Source: Cantharellus purpuraceus
Lineage: Eukaryota > Basidiomycota > Agaricomycetes > Cantharellales > Hydnaceae
NCBI GenBank assembly: GCA_025174535.1
Contig: JALBUN010000018.1
Coordinates: 496,001-560,000, forward strand
Reading direction: 5' to 3'
Length of the DNA stretch: 64,000 nucleotides
How positions within the stretch are numbered: the stretch's first letter is position 1; each line of letters opens with the position of its first letter. The notes beneath the pieces were generated by a model, which saw only the letters and a list, made by a program, of their open reading frames with translations, was not told the DNA's origin and made no database searches. Below are positions 22,428-34,900 of the stretch, one piece after another. The translations under genes and the position numbers were made by a program.

Positions 22428-24258
22428 ATGTCTCCTATTTTCGACCTTGAAGTTGACATTTGTGTGCCGGCGCGGTTTCTCCGTGCCGAATCGCTCACAA
22501 CTTTAGGTGCATGTGCACCTTGACTGCTGGCAGTCTTTTAGCGTCTTCCAAGGTTCAAAAAACATGACTGTAAGTGATCAGGGATCTCTTCCAACTCCCT
22601 AGATAACGGTGGCTGAGGAGGGCTGTCATGTGGAAGGAGTTGGTTGGACTAAGTAGTAGAAAAGACGGCAGAATAACCTGACCCTGCGTTACAGGAGTTT
22701 CCCTGGGCAAGAGCTTTGACGCTCCCCTATCATCATCATTCTTCCGAACGCAAGTACCATTTCCATACAATTTCCTCACAAAGCTGCCCCCTTCCCAACT
22801 TGCCGCCAATCAATACAAGTATAACTCTTTATCCTGTCAATCACTGGGGCGCCCGGATCCTCGTTTGTCGGTAGTCCACTGGGGAATCGGTTTCCCAAGT
22901 AGCCCACGCCATCCACACACATTGGTCACGTCCGCAAAGTGAGTGTACTCCCCTAACTCCTGACCGGACAGCCATGATTGGACTGGTGTTGTCACAACTG
23001 TATAATAGTTGCATAAATCTTTTCTGCAGTTTCCTGGGCATTTATGACCAACTATTCATCCATGTCCACTGTATGACCACCCTGCCCCAGTCACAGCTCT
23101 TGTAAGTGAATACTGTAAATAATTGAATACTTTTTATAATACTGCCTGACAGAGGTGACAAACATTGACAGCCAGATATTGGCAAACACTTGAATCAAAG
23201 ATCCTGCCCATCTAGGCATCTTTCAACCGGTTAACCTGCAGACCTCCCTCAGCAACTCAGATCGCCAACTTGATATGAGACATCACACGCGAACGCCCAT
23301 GTCTACCACGCCACCAGTACCTTCGCCAACGAAAATGTGGGAAACGCAGTTAAAAACAGGATGGTGACAGTGTCATTTTTAGCCTTGTTTAAGCATGCAA
23401 CGGAAATTGGGGCGGTGACTCAGAAGCTCGAGTCGAGAGCCGAGTCAAACACACGTCGGAGTTGAAAGCTCACTTTTATCTTCTCTACCGTTACTTAAGT
23501 CTCACATCCCATCAATGAGAGCGCAGTTATATATGGGTATCAAGCCCGCGTAACCCAAACCCAAGTGGCAAAATTCAGCACAGTTCTGCTTACCTATAAT
23601 ATAGCACAGACAGTCTCCAGAGATCCCTTGGATCAGGTGGCTACCACTCAAGCACTCAAGGCCCTGGTGCGCACGTGGTACACTGATCGATGTGTCGGGA
23701 TGTTGTACCGAGATGCCTACGTCAAGATGTGTTTCCATGGGAGTTTCTGAGACAATCTTTCGCAGCCCACACGATGTCTTCCCCTGAAGCCCGGGCGCTT
23801 CCCGTCTTGGTCTGGTCGATAAGAAGAGCTTTTGGTCCTACCATTTGTCATTCTGAACATTATGGATGGAGCTTCGTCGACATACTGCACATGCCTGATA
23901 CCCGTCGCGTGCCCTTCCGCGCGGGTAGCTTATTTCATTCCCACGGAAATATAGGTCATTCTGCACCCCACGAACACAAAAGTAGTAACAAGCTGTATGT
24001 CGATCAACGCTTCCACGTGAATCTAATATCTTCTAAAACGTCCAATTTTCTGCATTTGCTCCCTCACAACACTTGTGGCATATGATGAATCTTTCCTCCA
24101 TGCGTATATCCGCCAGCCTCCAAAGCTTCCATCTGGGCACTGGCTATATCCACTAAACATGGCAATTGTCTTACAACGCTGCTCTCTCTGGTTCGCCGGG
24201 GCCGCATGCAACGCTTAGCACTGCACCCGTTGGGACTTATTCCGGAGGTTGCATAGGG
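22428..24258. other. Intergenic, no supported gene
   Basis: Scattered short frames only. The final 200 bp are the upstream region of the first GH18 gene and share short blocks with the upstream region of the second (for example GGCCGCATGC at about 24202 and 27595). Confidence 0.45.
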
Positions 24259-24266
24259 TATATAAG
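24259..24266 (+). promoter_or_regulatory. TATA element of GH18 gene 1
   Basis: TATATAAG lies about 80 bp upstream of the ATG at 24346. The paralog has TATAGAAG at the same distance from its own ATG. Confidence 0.6.
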
Positions 24267-24345
24267 GCCGCAATGCACTCATTATTGTTTTCCAGCTCTC
24301 GGTCTAGCTCTCCAAGTTTGCGGATACCTCACTCCCAGGTTAACC

Positions 24346-25882
24346 ATGGTCTCGGTCGCTTTCTCCGTCCTCGCCTTCATCAGCATCGCATTGTCGGGTC
24401 TGAGCTATGTCGCTACAGCTCCTACTCACCGACTGACAAGTTCTGTGTCGATGTTTAACCACCCTGGTCTCAAGCCAATGAATTCCAGCGTAGAACAGTC
24501 TGCAGCCATTAACCACCCGGCTTTGGACAATACGGCACGGGACATTTTAGCGAGAGCAACCCCAGCCCCTCCCCACTTCCTTGTCTACGGCGATAGATTC
24601 GTTTCGGGGCTCACAGGGCCTCCGGACGCGTCTCTTATCAAGGTATGCCTCGCATGTTCTCTCATGACGGCATATTGAGAAGTTCTCATCTGGCTCTTCA
24701 CAGGGATTCAACGTTTTGTACGGCAGCTTTCTATATTTACGTTGGGGACTTCTAAAAACAATTTCGAATTATCAGTGCTTTAGCCTTCTTACTTACAGAG
24801 GGCGCTTTTGATAAAGCAGAGGAGTGGACGCAGTTGACAGCAGCCCAACGTAGTGCCGTCAAGGCCCAATATGCTGCAGCGGGAATTAAACTCATCGTCA
24901 GTGTTTTCGGTTCGACCGATGCGCCAACTTCTTCCGGAGCCGATCCTGTAGCTACCGCAAACACCATGGCAGCATGGGTCAAGCAGTTCAGTCTGGACGG
25001 CATCGACGTCGACTATGAGGTGCGATTAGAGTATCACAGATGCTATTTTGGACTTAATGCATAGTCAGGACTTCAATGCAATCAATGCTGGAGATGGGAA
25101 GGCTGAGGCCTGGCTTACCACCTTCACTCAGCAACTCCGCACCCAACTTCCTCAAGGCCAATTCATCTTGACCCACGCTCGTCTGTATTATCTTATTACA
25201 TACAACCACAGGCTGCAGATGGACAACTGACGACTGTATACTTTGACAGCCGTTGCTCCCTGGTTCTCACCTGGCAAATTTGGTGGTGGTGCATACCTCA
25301 CAGTCAACAGAAACGTGGGCAGCTTGATTGACTGGGTGCGTTGTTCGCTTTTGAATATGTGCAGAGAAACTGAAACGTGCATGTTATAGTACAACGTGCA
25401 GGTGATGATGTTTTCAGTTCCATAAGATTTAAATACTCACTCTCGCGTGTCATGTCATATCTAGTTCTACAACCGTATGCGCTTCTCTGAATTTGCCCTC
25501 ACCCATAAATCTGATTACAATTAATATGAATAGAGGGGACAACTGAGTACACCACCTGCAGCGGCTTACTGACCCAATCTTCCAGCACATGGCCTCAATC
25601 TGCCGTGTTCCAAATCGCGGCGAGCGGTGTGTCCCTCAACAAGATCGTCATCGGAAAGCCCGCAAACACGGGTGACGCCAGCAATGGCTTCATTGATCCA
25701 TCGACCTTGGCAGGCTGTCTGGCACAAGCCAAGGCGCAGGGATGGAGTGCCGGTGCGATGTCCTGGGAGGTAAGATTGAAGCAATTGACTGTGTCCACTT
25801 TCTGACATGGACGACCACTCTTCAGTACCCGGATGCTGCTGCTTCATGGATTCAAACCGTGCGGTCCCAGTCGTTCCCATAA
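24346..25882 (+). CDS. Secreted GH18 chitinase-like glycosidase 1
   Basis: Nine exons: 24346-24642, 24704-24717, 24776-25019, 25069-25180, 25250-25335, 25390-25401, 25465-25474, 25534-25769 and 25826-25882. They total 1068 nt, 355 residues. Residues 1-25 form a signal peptide (hydrophobic VAFSVLAFISIALSG). The GH18 signature DGIDVDYE at 178-185 has the DxxDxDxE pattern complete, with Glu185 the expected acid/base. Downstream PVAPWFSP, IGKPANTG and GAMSWE fit the barrel. Family members hydrolyse chitin or the GlcNAc-GlcNAc core of N-glycans; which one cannot be decided here. There is no carbohydrate-binding module. The N-terminal linker is about 35 residues longer than in the paralog. Exons of 14, 12 and 10 nt are unusual and conserved in the paralog. 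Confidence 0.9.
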
Positions 25883-27657
25883 ATTGCCGGAACGGGCACT
25901 TGATGGTGGAATTGTTGCAATTGTGAAGTGTCTGTATCTCAAGAGTGTACTTCTTTCCCTTGCTGTTGCCATATGACGAGTCCGTAACTTTCCTTTTGAT
26001 TGTGGTTTTGAAAGCAAGTTTCGGCACTGTCCAATCAAGTGACTGCGAACTCATGGTCTTCTGTATTGGAAGGTGTGTATGATATAGGTGCCACGCTCAT
26101 TTGAGGTCATGCATCCGCAACAATACCCATGGAGCTTCTCCAAGAGCAACGGGTTGAGGAAGACATGGAAGGATGTCAGGTGTGAATGAGACGCAGACGC
26201 ACAGTGCAGATGTCTTGGGGATACGTAGGAGTATGTCGGATGAGCCCCAAGCCAAGTATTGCAAGATCAGTAGCCTCAAATTACAATGAGAATGGGGTAA
26301 CTTCAATGCGTATCCAGGGTAATTCTTCGGGTTAGACCGCCGCAACGAAGCAACTCTACCAATTGGTTTCAAGTGGTAAACAATTATCTTGACGCCATTT
26401 GTTACTGCTAATGACCAAGCTATGCTAGAAGCACACGACATGCGCCAAGAGCTATCCGTGAGGGATCTTGGTGTACAATGACATAAACTTGATAGGGCAT
26501 GGAACCACTGATCTGAGTTTAGGCTGGGAGAAATTCCTCCCTATAATTTCGCCCTCAGGTTGCAGTGGCAACACAAACGAGCCATCCCATCGCCTTACAT
26601 TGCATGATGAACTTCAATGATTTCAAGCTTACTTTCGCATGCCATTCTCCTCTACTAGCGTCGCCACCCCGACAAATACTATTTCCATATATTAGCACCC
26701 AGTTATCGGTATGTATATAACCACGGTACAATCTGTTAGTGGTCGAAGGACGTCGCCAGTACAGTGCGTAAGCTCACTCTTAGTTTCACCTAACGACTCC
26801 ATTCTCCACTGGCAAACCCAGCACAGTCAAAGCTGGAGCGCGTATCCACCAGTGGTCACTGGTAAAGTCTTTAAGAAAAAGGCAACATACGGAACACACG
26901 TATCATCGTAGCATGTATTTTCATTCTTTGCTTGCACGTCGCTCCATATGTGGGTGGTATCGCTTGCCGACGTCTCCGGACCCCTGAATGTTTGAAATCG
27001 GTCCGATTTCTTTTCTGAACACCTCCCTGCACGCCTTCGTCCCCTATTGCTCCTTTTGGTCGGGTGATCGTGGACACGTCGCAAACTGTTCGACCATTTG
27101 GTACCATAAACGCCGCAGATGTGTGCTTCAGCGGTGCACTCCACATGCCTAGGTGTTCCACACGTCCTCCCATTCAGGCATCTCAGTTCGTTCACATAGA
27201 GCTTATGCACCTTCATTCTCGTGTGCTATACACGATAATATATGGTGGTAACAAGCCTTGCAAGTCTATCAACTCTTCGACTACTCTTCCCCATTTCATC
27301 AACGATTTCTCTTATATACTTCAAGCCATCAAAACACTGGTGACCTATGACGAAAGTTCTTTCTCCATGTGCACGATCTCCTTTAGTTCAGTCTCTCACA
27401 CTACCGGTGACCTATGACGACGCTTTACCATGCGTGACGATTCAATTTCCTTCAGCCTTTCAGAAGGTTAGTGGCCTACGAGGACTCTTTTGTCACTCAC
27501 ATGTCCATTGAAATCCATGGCTTCCTTCTGGACACAGGCTAGACCCTCTAAACATGGAATTTTTTTCCCGCTCGGATCCTTTTTCGCTCGCCGAGGCCGC
27601 ATGCCTCATCCAGCAAGACTCGCTCTCGATCTTGTGCTGGGGCTTGGCTTCAATGAG
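25883..27657. other. Intergenic between the GH18 paralogs
   Basis: No gene is supported. The right end is the upstream region of GH18 gene 2 and keeps short blocks in common with that of gene 1 (CTAAACATGG, GGCCGCATGC), as expected after tandem duplication. Confidence 0.5.
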
Positions 27658-27665
27658 TATAGAAG
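27658..27665 (+). promoter_or_regulatory. TATA-like element of GH18 gene 2
   Basis: TATAGAAG lies about 82 bp before the ATG at 27747, matching position and context of the TATATAAG of the paralog. Confidence 0.45.
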
Positions 27666-27746
27666 GTTCCAATACAGTCGACGAGAGTCTCAGCTCGCGC
27701 TCTCTGGTTTCAAGGATACAGCACTCTTGGTTAGCTGGTCATAGTC

Positions 27747-29175
27747 ATGGTCTCATTCTCCTCATACCTTGCACTCATCAGTGTCGCATTGTCGAGACTG
27801 AACTTTGTCACTTCAATTCCAGTGGTTGACAGGGCACTTATCAACGATACTAATACAGCTTTGGGCACACCGGCGCCTCCTCATTTTGTTATATACAGCG
27901 ATCAGGGAACGGGTTTCGCAGGGCCACCAGATGCATCCGCTGTAATGGTATGGCTTTCGTTTATGTCATGGTAGTATCGTTAGAAATGGGACTTATATCT
28001 ACAGGGATTCAACACATTGTATGTGGGTTTTTATCCCAATGGTCCGCAGTCTGATAGCAACGGCGGATATTCAGTATCCTTTCCTTCCTATTAACCACTG
28101 GTCCAGCTGATAAAGTAAATGAATGGGTTAAAATGTCTGCAAATCAGCGTAGTTCCGTCAAGGCACAGTATCATGCAGCGGGAATCAAGCTTCTCGTCTC
28201 CGCTTTTGGTGAAACCAATATTCCAACTAGTGCCGATCCCGTTTCTACTGCGAAAACCATGGCGGCATTTGTCAGGCAGTTCAACTTGGACGGTATCGAT
28301 GTCGACTATGAGGTGCTGTATCAGTTCCGAGGAGTCCTTCCTTTGACCTCATTTTTGATCTAGGACTTCGATGGGATGAGATCAGGCAATGGAAGATCTG
28401 AGGCCTGGCTCATTACCTTTACCAAACAACTCCGCAGCCAACTTCCTCAAGGCCAGTTCATTATAACCCACGCCCGTCTGTGTTTCCTTGTTAAACGTAG
28501 TTATATATGATAGACAATCAACTGATGTCTGTATACTTTGACAGCCGTTGCGCCATGGTTCTCACCAGGTATATTTCCAGGCGGTGCATACCTGACAGTT
28601 GACCAGAACGTGGGACATTTGATCGATTGGGTGTGTCGTTTCCTCTGACAGTATAGCATAGAGATTGAATGAAGTATTATAGTATAATGTGCAGGTAGTG
28701 TCATTTTCAATGCATCGACGGGAAGAAACACTCACCTGTCATACCGTGCCCAGTTCTACAACCGTGCGCTTTTCCTACTCCCTCCAAATCTCGAAGCCTT
28801 ACTTATGAATAGAGGGGGCGACTGAGTACACGACCTGCAACGGCTTACTGAACGAGTCTTCTGGAACTTGGCCTCAATCTGCCCTGTTCCAGATCGCAGC
28901 AAGCGGTATACCCCTCAACAAGCTCGTGATCGGCAAGCCCGGTAACGCAGGTGATGCTGGTGATGGCTTTATTGATCCAAGGACCTTGGCCAGCTGTCTG
29001 TCACAGGCTAAATCTAGGGGATGGAATGCTGGTGTAATGTCCTGGGAGGTCAGTCAAACAGCAACCCATGATCATGCCTCTCATTTGCAAGCTGACATGG
29101 ACGGTCATCCTTTAGTACCCAGATGCTAATGCTGCATGGATTAAGACTGTGCGCTCACAAGCGTTCCGGGAATAA
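27747..29175 (+). CDS. Secreted GH18 chitinase-like glycosidase 2
   Basis: Nine exons: 27747-27947, 28005-28018, 28075-28312, 28364-28475, 28545-28630, 28683-28694, 28754-28763, 28813-29048 and 29116-29175. They total 969 nt, 322 residues. Exon boundaries and phases correspond one to one with GH18 gene 1, including the 14-, 12- and 10-nt microexons. Residues 1-23 are a signal peptide. The catalytic motif DGIDVDYE is at 144-151, with Asp144, Asp147, Asp149 and Glu151 all present. It lacks the roughly 35-residue linker after the signal peptide that gene 1 has. It is likely an extracellular enzyme on chitin or N-glycans, from tandem duplication about 3.4 kb apart. Confidence 0.9.
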
Positions 29176-30758
29176 AATGCGTGTCACGATGAAATTAATG
29201 AAGGCATCAAAAATGATGTACCTTTCACGAAGATAGTCTTTTGCAGGGTTTTGTGCTCCCAGAGTGTACGTTTATTCTTCACTGGCGCCACATGATAAGC
29301 TTTTTTTTTTGAGTTTTCTTGACTGTCTACTGTACACGCAGCACAGCATTTTAAGCTTAGGCCAGGATTATTAGACCAATACTTGACACTGAGAAACTGG
29401 CTGAGTCCTGCAAAGTCGCACCAGTGCGTGTGGTGCCAAACCCTTCCTAAGATCCGTTCTATATCCGTTGGATTAGGAACTGTTCATATGATGCGGCCAG
29501 CAGGGCTGGGGACCCATACGGCCATACGGCCAGTGTGTGGCAAGAGATGTGATACTTCCAACGACAAATCCAGAGTTGGTTGAAACTACCATTGCCCAGA
29601 GTACCTATATATCAAATTTTAAGCCAAGTCTGGGATTCCGGTGTGGTACATACGTTTCTAATGCAGACGTAAGGGGCAATTAATTGGAGAGGTGAGTTCA
29701 TGTCATGCGTAAGCCCCGTCTCAGATCCTTGCATTGCAGAGGTATTGATTCACGCCATCAAAGTAGCCTGCCAGATATGGACATCTTCGGTGCAGAATTC
29801 GTTTTCCAGAGGCATGAAGTTGCTGGTAGAGGTTGGTTGAAAGTCTGATCAGTGTGCACAAGATGCAGACACCGGTTATGTATTGCACTCACGCGATACA
29901 TCGGTTTGTATGCCATGTATCTGACATGGCTTCCTGTTTTCTTTGCAAGTCAAATATTCTCACCCTTTTCCCGCTTGTACATCTCGGGTTGAGACTCATT
30001 TTGTAATTATTCTCGAAGAGTTGGTGTCTACACAAGGACCGCTTGGCTGTTCCCAAGGGTATCATGGCTGATAAAAGGTCAGAGTATAGGGACAGATTTT
30101 CCTAGTTGCACGGTGTGCTCTCTGTTATAAATGATCAAGCAACAAGCATACTGGTTATAACGGAAAAAAATACTGTATCGCTCGACGCGCCAACACTGAG
30201 AGATATATTATTGAAGTTTCCTGAGAGGGGGCCACTAGAAGAGAAGAGAACACGATTGCGGGGAGATCCACGCGGAATTGAGATCCACGAGTAGTTATTA
30301 ACAGTTGGTCCGTGGGTAGGAGTCTGCCTTACTGGATCGGGTAGACAAGATTTAGCCGCCTTAGACGGTTTCCAATGACGGTTTTCCCAGGTCTATGTAG
30401 GACTGGGCAGAAAGGAGATCGTTACGACGCATGAGCAACTATGGAAACGATGGCGACCTTTACGTAATACACGTCAAAAGACACATATTGAGCGGAGTCT
30501 GAAACTCACCCATTGTTCACCGCAACAACAATAGACTCGGATATTCTCTGCGCAGCCATTACGTTCTTTGTCCTATAAGTTCTTCATAAGTTCTGTGATG
30601 TGGCAACGCTATTGTCCCCACCTATTTAGCTTTGGAGAGTGACTCTCAACCATCATTCCCTCTTCTGTTCCTGCCTAGACATCCTTGAGCCCGGTGCTCC
30701 TCTACGATCACTTACGAGCCTTCTTTCAACACATTACTTTGTGAAAACAAATCTCGTC
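29176..30758. other. Intergenic, no supported gene
   Basis: A 62-codon frame at 30106-30294 is the longest plausible open stretch, but it has no splice context or homology that I can see. The last 100 bp form the 5' flank of the CBM19-like gene. Confidence 0.45.
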
Positions 30759-31934
30759 ATGTCGGTTCTTACCCGTGTTGTTCTTTTCTCTCTCCTCTCG
30801 CCATTCGTTACTGTCGTTGGCGCTCCAGCAGTCGATGCCAACACTTTGAAGCAGAACGGTTTATCTGCGCAAAAATTGAACGCCCAGTTTATGTCTCTCA
30901 AGACAACGGATCCATGCCAAGGTGCGATAGTTGGGTTCCATATCTGTCTGGATGTTGGATTGACTATAGTTAGGTTCGGATATGGCTTGTGTCAGCGGTT
31001 CCTTTGCACAGTGTGTTAGTGGGAAATGGCAAACAACCGAGTGTGCTGGTGGGACTCAGTGCTTTGCTCTACCACTCGTTAATAAAGTCGGAACTGTAAG
31101 ATTTCGCAGCGCTCCCTCCTACTTAAGAGAAGCTAATCTGTGTTTTCCCTGTATTAGTCGCTTACCTGTGACACACAAGCTGATGCGGAGACTCGGATCA
31201 ACAATACTGGAATCTCAGGTGGTCTCACTGGGACAGGGTCTGAAGGACCATCCTTTACCTCGGTTGATTCGAATGCCAACAACTGCACCGACTCCAACTC
31301 TGTCAATTCCTCCCTTGGTGCTTCAAACAATGCATCTCCCAACGCCGGAGTTTATGATAACCGTACACAGACTGGGTCCGACAACGACAACTCCGTAGTT
31401 TTCGGTTCAGCATCTGCCAGCGGCGGATCTGCTGCTGTTACTGTGACAGTCACAGTGACTACCTCGTCCAGCGCCTTCAGCGCCAGCCAGAGCGCTTTTG
31501 CACAAAGTGCGACTCTTGCACCAGGCTTTTCTCTCCCGCCCGCTCCTTCAACTACTGTCGGTGTTTCCGCTGCAAGCACTCCCTCGGAGACACCAACTGA
31601 CATTGGTAACTCGACTGACGTTGGCAATTCGACATTTACGATTTCCCCCGCCTCTGCCTCCGCGATCGTCTCCTCCCTTTCTGTAGCTAACGTCAGCATG
31701 TACACCAGCACTTTCGGAGGGTATGATGCATCCGCCGTTGCGACCGCTTCCGTCCCTGGGGGAAACGTTTCTGCTACCTCCGGTGGTAGTTCAAGTAACG
31801 GCGCTGGAGTCCTCAGCTTTTTCTCCACCTCGCTGGCGAGCGCTACAGCTAGTGCGAGCCAGGCACCTCTCACCGCTGTTGCATCGCCCAGCACCGGTGC
31901 AGCGGCAAGCGGGTATGGTGGATCTGGGTACTGA
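30759..31934 (+). CDS. Secreted Ser/Thr-rich protein with a CBM19-like module
   Basis: Three exons: 30759-30921, 30974-31095 and 31158-31934. They total 1062 nt, 353 residues, with introns of 52 and 62 bp. Residues 1-22 are a signal peptide (hydrophobic VVLFSLLSPFVTVVG). A six-cysteine module lies at about 53-117: ACVSGSFAQCVSGKW, GGTQCFALPLVNK and LTCDTQADAETRI. This spacing and the ALPLVN block resemble the chitin-binding CBM19 domain of fungal chitinases and wall proteins. The remaining 230 residues are Ser/Thr/Ala/Gly/Asn-rich with many N-x-S/T sites, so probably a heavily glycosylated stalk. No catalytic domain and no obvious hydrophobic GPI-anchor tail are seen. It is probably cell-wall associated or secreted. 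Confidence 0.8.
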
Positions 31935-34900
31935 GTTTTGCAAGGTTGTGTTGTGGTACTCACGGATTTCCAGATATGACACGTGAGATTCCAGCTATTA
32001 TTGTATCGCTAGATTATCGTCCTGTTTTACTTTTGCATCATTCAATCTTAGTGTATCTTTTTCGAGACATCTGTTCACGCATCCAGCACACGTGAAGGAG
32101 AGGCGTCCTAAACCTCTGCCGATATAAGTGGTTTCTCACTTGTTATCCAGTTATCTTTTCATTCGCAGTACGGAACGTGACACCCCGTGGCTGACCTCCG
32201 AGTCGCCGCTTTAGGTTATCCTAGAACCCTTCAATCAGGGGAGCGATGCTTTGCGTGAAAACACACTCTTGCTTGAATTCGGGAGTTGAACACATCCCTT
32301 GACGATCTTGTTTAGTTTCACTGAGTCCCAATAACGCTTCAGCGGGTGCACCCAACTGGATAGCTACACCTGGGTGCCGAAAGTCTATCTTACTTGGTTT
32401 CATCAGGAATGACAGACGAAATATGGATTGACATATTTATACATATTTTTAAGGCCCCTTAAAATTTTTTATAAAAAATGCTAATTAAATTATTTAGTGG
32501 CGATTCACTACAAGAAAAAAACTACAAGAAAAAAATATTAAAGATGATGACACGCATGCCAGGCTTTTAAGCCTCTGCGCGCCCTAATCTATTTGACCCC
32601 ACGGTAAAGCAGCAACATCAATGCCGATTGAGCAAGGTAGTGACCCAATCCCCAACCGTGAGATCTCGTCAGGTGATCCAATCACAAGAAATTTTACCCA
32701 GCTAGCGGAAACGTCATCGAAAAGAATCATCGGGACACATATCGCTGGAAAGTGGCCGAAAGGCCAAAAGTAGTTTGCCCAAGATTGCTACAAGCTCTGG
32801 GAGCCATGTCTAAGCCGACCAAATGCACGTGCACACATGCACAGGCACTCAGGCATGTATACACGGTCATTTGATTTACTGTAAAGCGACTCACATGGCT
32901 TGAAAGCAAGCGTAGGATATACATACTGTGCCTGTAAGTGTAAGTGCACTCCACTGGAATGCCGGTGACCTGGACGCAGAATGAGACGTGGCGGCGCCCA
33001 TACAGACATGGGGACACTATCAGAAAGGTGAGCGAGACAGAAACAACGCCGCCATTGAGAACTTACTTATGGGGAGAATATATGTGGTATTAAGATGTAA
33101 TGGCATGGTACGGAGAAAGTAGGATGGGGAAAGCATGGCATAGTACCAGTGACGTGGGGAGGCAGGAGTTAGGAAATAAAGAGAAGAAGAGAGTGCGATC
33201 TAAATACTGTGGAGAATCTGCGGGCACAAACCTTCAACAACAATGGCTGACTACAAACTCCGTAGAAGCTGAGCGGAGTTGGAAAGGTCATCAGTGTCCG
33301 ATTCCGCTCAGACTTCAATAGTCGGGGGCTACGGCATCGATAAAAAAGTGTGTGACGAATGTGAAGTGTCCTTTTCCGCCCTTTGACAGTCGCTGACATT
33401 CTCAGATGGGACAATCCCACAGGAATGCAGCTTTTCCGACGTTTGTCGCAGCTGATATCCCCTAAGAAGCCACCCTTGTTCCTCGGGAAGACGATAATAC
33501 AGGGACGTGTTTTTTAAGCAGACAAGCGCGCCGAGACGTCGGCTGTAGGCAGGAACATGTCTTTTTTGGAAGCACTAATGGAGACCAGAAAATTAGATCA
33601 GTGGCGTAGTGGACGCATGAAAGAGATTTGAGTGAAATATCGGCCACATGAGACGTTATTTGGATGTTTGGTATGTTGAGCTGACAGCTCTGCCTCTCAG
33701 CGCGCTTCGCAACCGACCCTCAGGGCGCAGGTAACCCGCGCTGTGGCCCCCCACATATTCTTTGTTATCTTACACGATCGATAGTGCATATTTGACACCT
33801 TGTCATCAGCCTTTTTCAATAAGCAGATAATTCCATTAGTTTGTTGTGAAATTTGTTTCGACAGCTTTGTTCCCTCGGCAAATGTTCTATCCGATAAACG
33901 GCCCATAACCCGGTTATTCAGTTTCAGCAGTCTAGCAACTCATAGCCGACATCCGACGACAACGACCATCGATTTTATGGAAGCCGTCGCTTCAGGCGCT
34001 TCTAGACTGGTTTTTGTCCGCTCAAGACAAAGGGTTGTGCTCGCTGGCGCTTCGAAACCCCACAGATGCACGCCCACACGCACTAAGGCTTCGCTACTAG
34101 CATCCTTATCCCTATCCTCACCATCCGCCCTTACTGGCTTCTCAACGTCTCCTCAGGTACCCGCCTTGACACCCCGCACCCCCCCAGTCTGTCAAAACTC
34201 TGTACGGGCATCCCATCCATGCATCTGACCTAGTTCATAGTTACCTTCTGGATCGCTACACTGACGCGTGATGATGACTGGCGGCATATTCGATTTTTAT
34301 CTCACGCACGAACGTTTCTTCAACGGGTCCACCACCAGATATATTTGTACCCCACATTGGAGTTCCTGCCTTGCTTCTGGTCCAGAAGTCTCCCTTATAC
34401 CGTAGAAGTTGCCAGCATCGCTACTTGAACGTGGAGTCAGAACATGAGCATTATAATCTGTTCTTCCAATATTATCTATGAGACGTTGATAGTGCCGTAG
34501 CATGACACCCTCCCCCACACCAATATATCCCTCATGCATCCCAGCTCTTTCTGTGGCTCTGCAACTAGGATCTCACGCTTCAACACCCTTCTCAACCGCA
34601 GTCCAGTACTAGATCAAGGCCCCCTTTGCACACAGTGGTGAGTTATCCAAGTTAAGATTTATGCTCGTGTCATTGCTGATTCCACTCCTCTCGTAGCTAA
34701 GCTTTGCGAATGACCCCTCTCTCCCCAACCTGTCCGCGTTGGTCCTTTCTCCTCCACTCTGGTGCAACGCTCTCGTTCACCGTTGTCGTGACGGTCCCGA
34801 CCACGTATGACCCTTACTCTCCTTCATCATTTCTGGAAGAATTTGGCGATTCTCTCAGCTTATCAGTCACAAGCCGATGTAGCTGTTTGCGAGCAGGTCC

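Noticed and set aside
30106..30294. 62-codon ORF as a small protein gene
   Set aside because: No signal peptide, domain, splice context or paralog; length is within chance for this region.
33800..34228. 142-codon ORF, Ser/Thr/Pro-rich
   Set aside because: No recognisable motif and no flanking exons; composition follows the local base bias.
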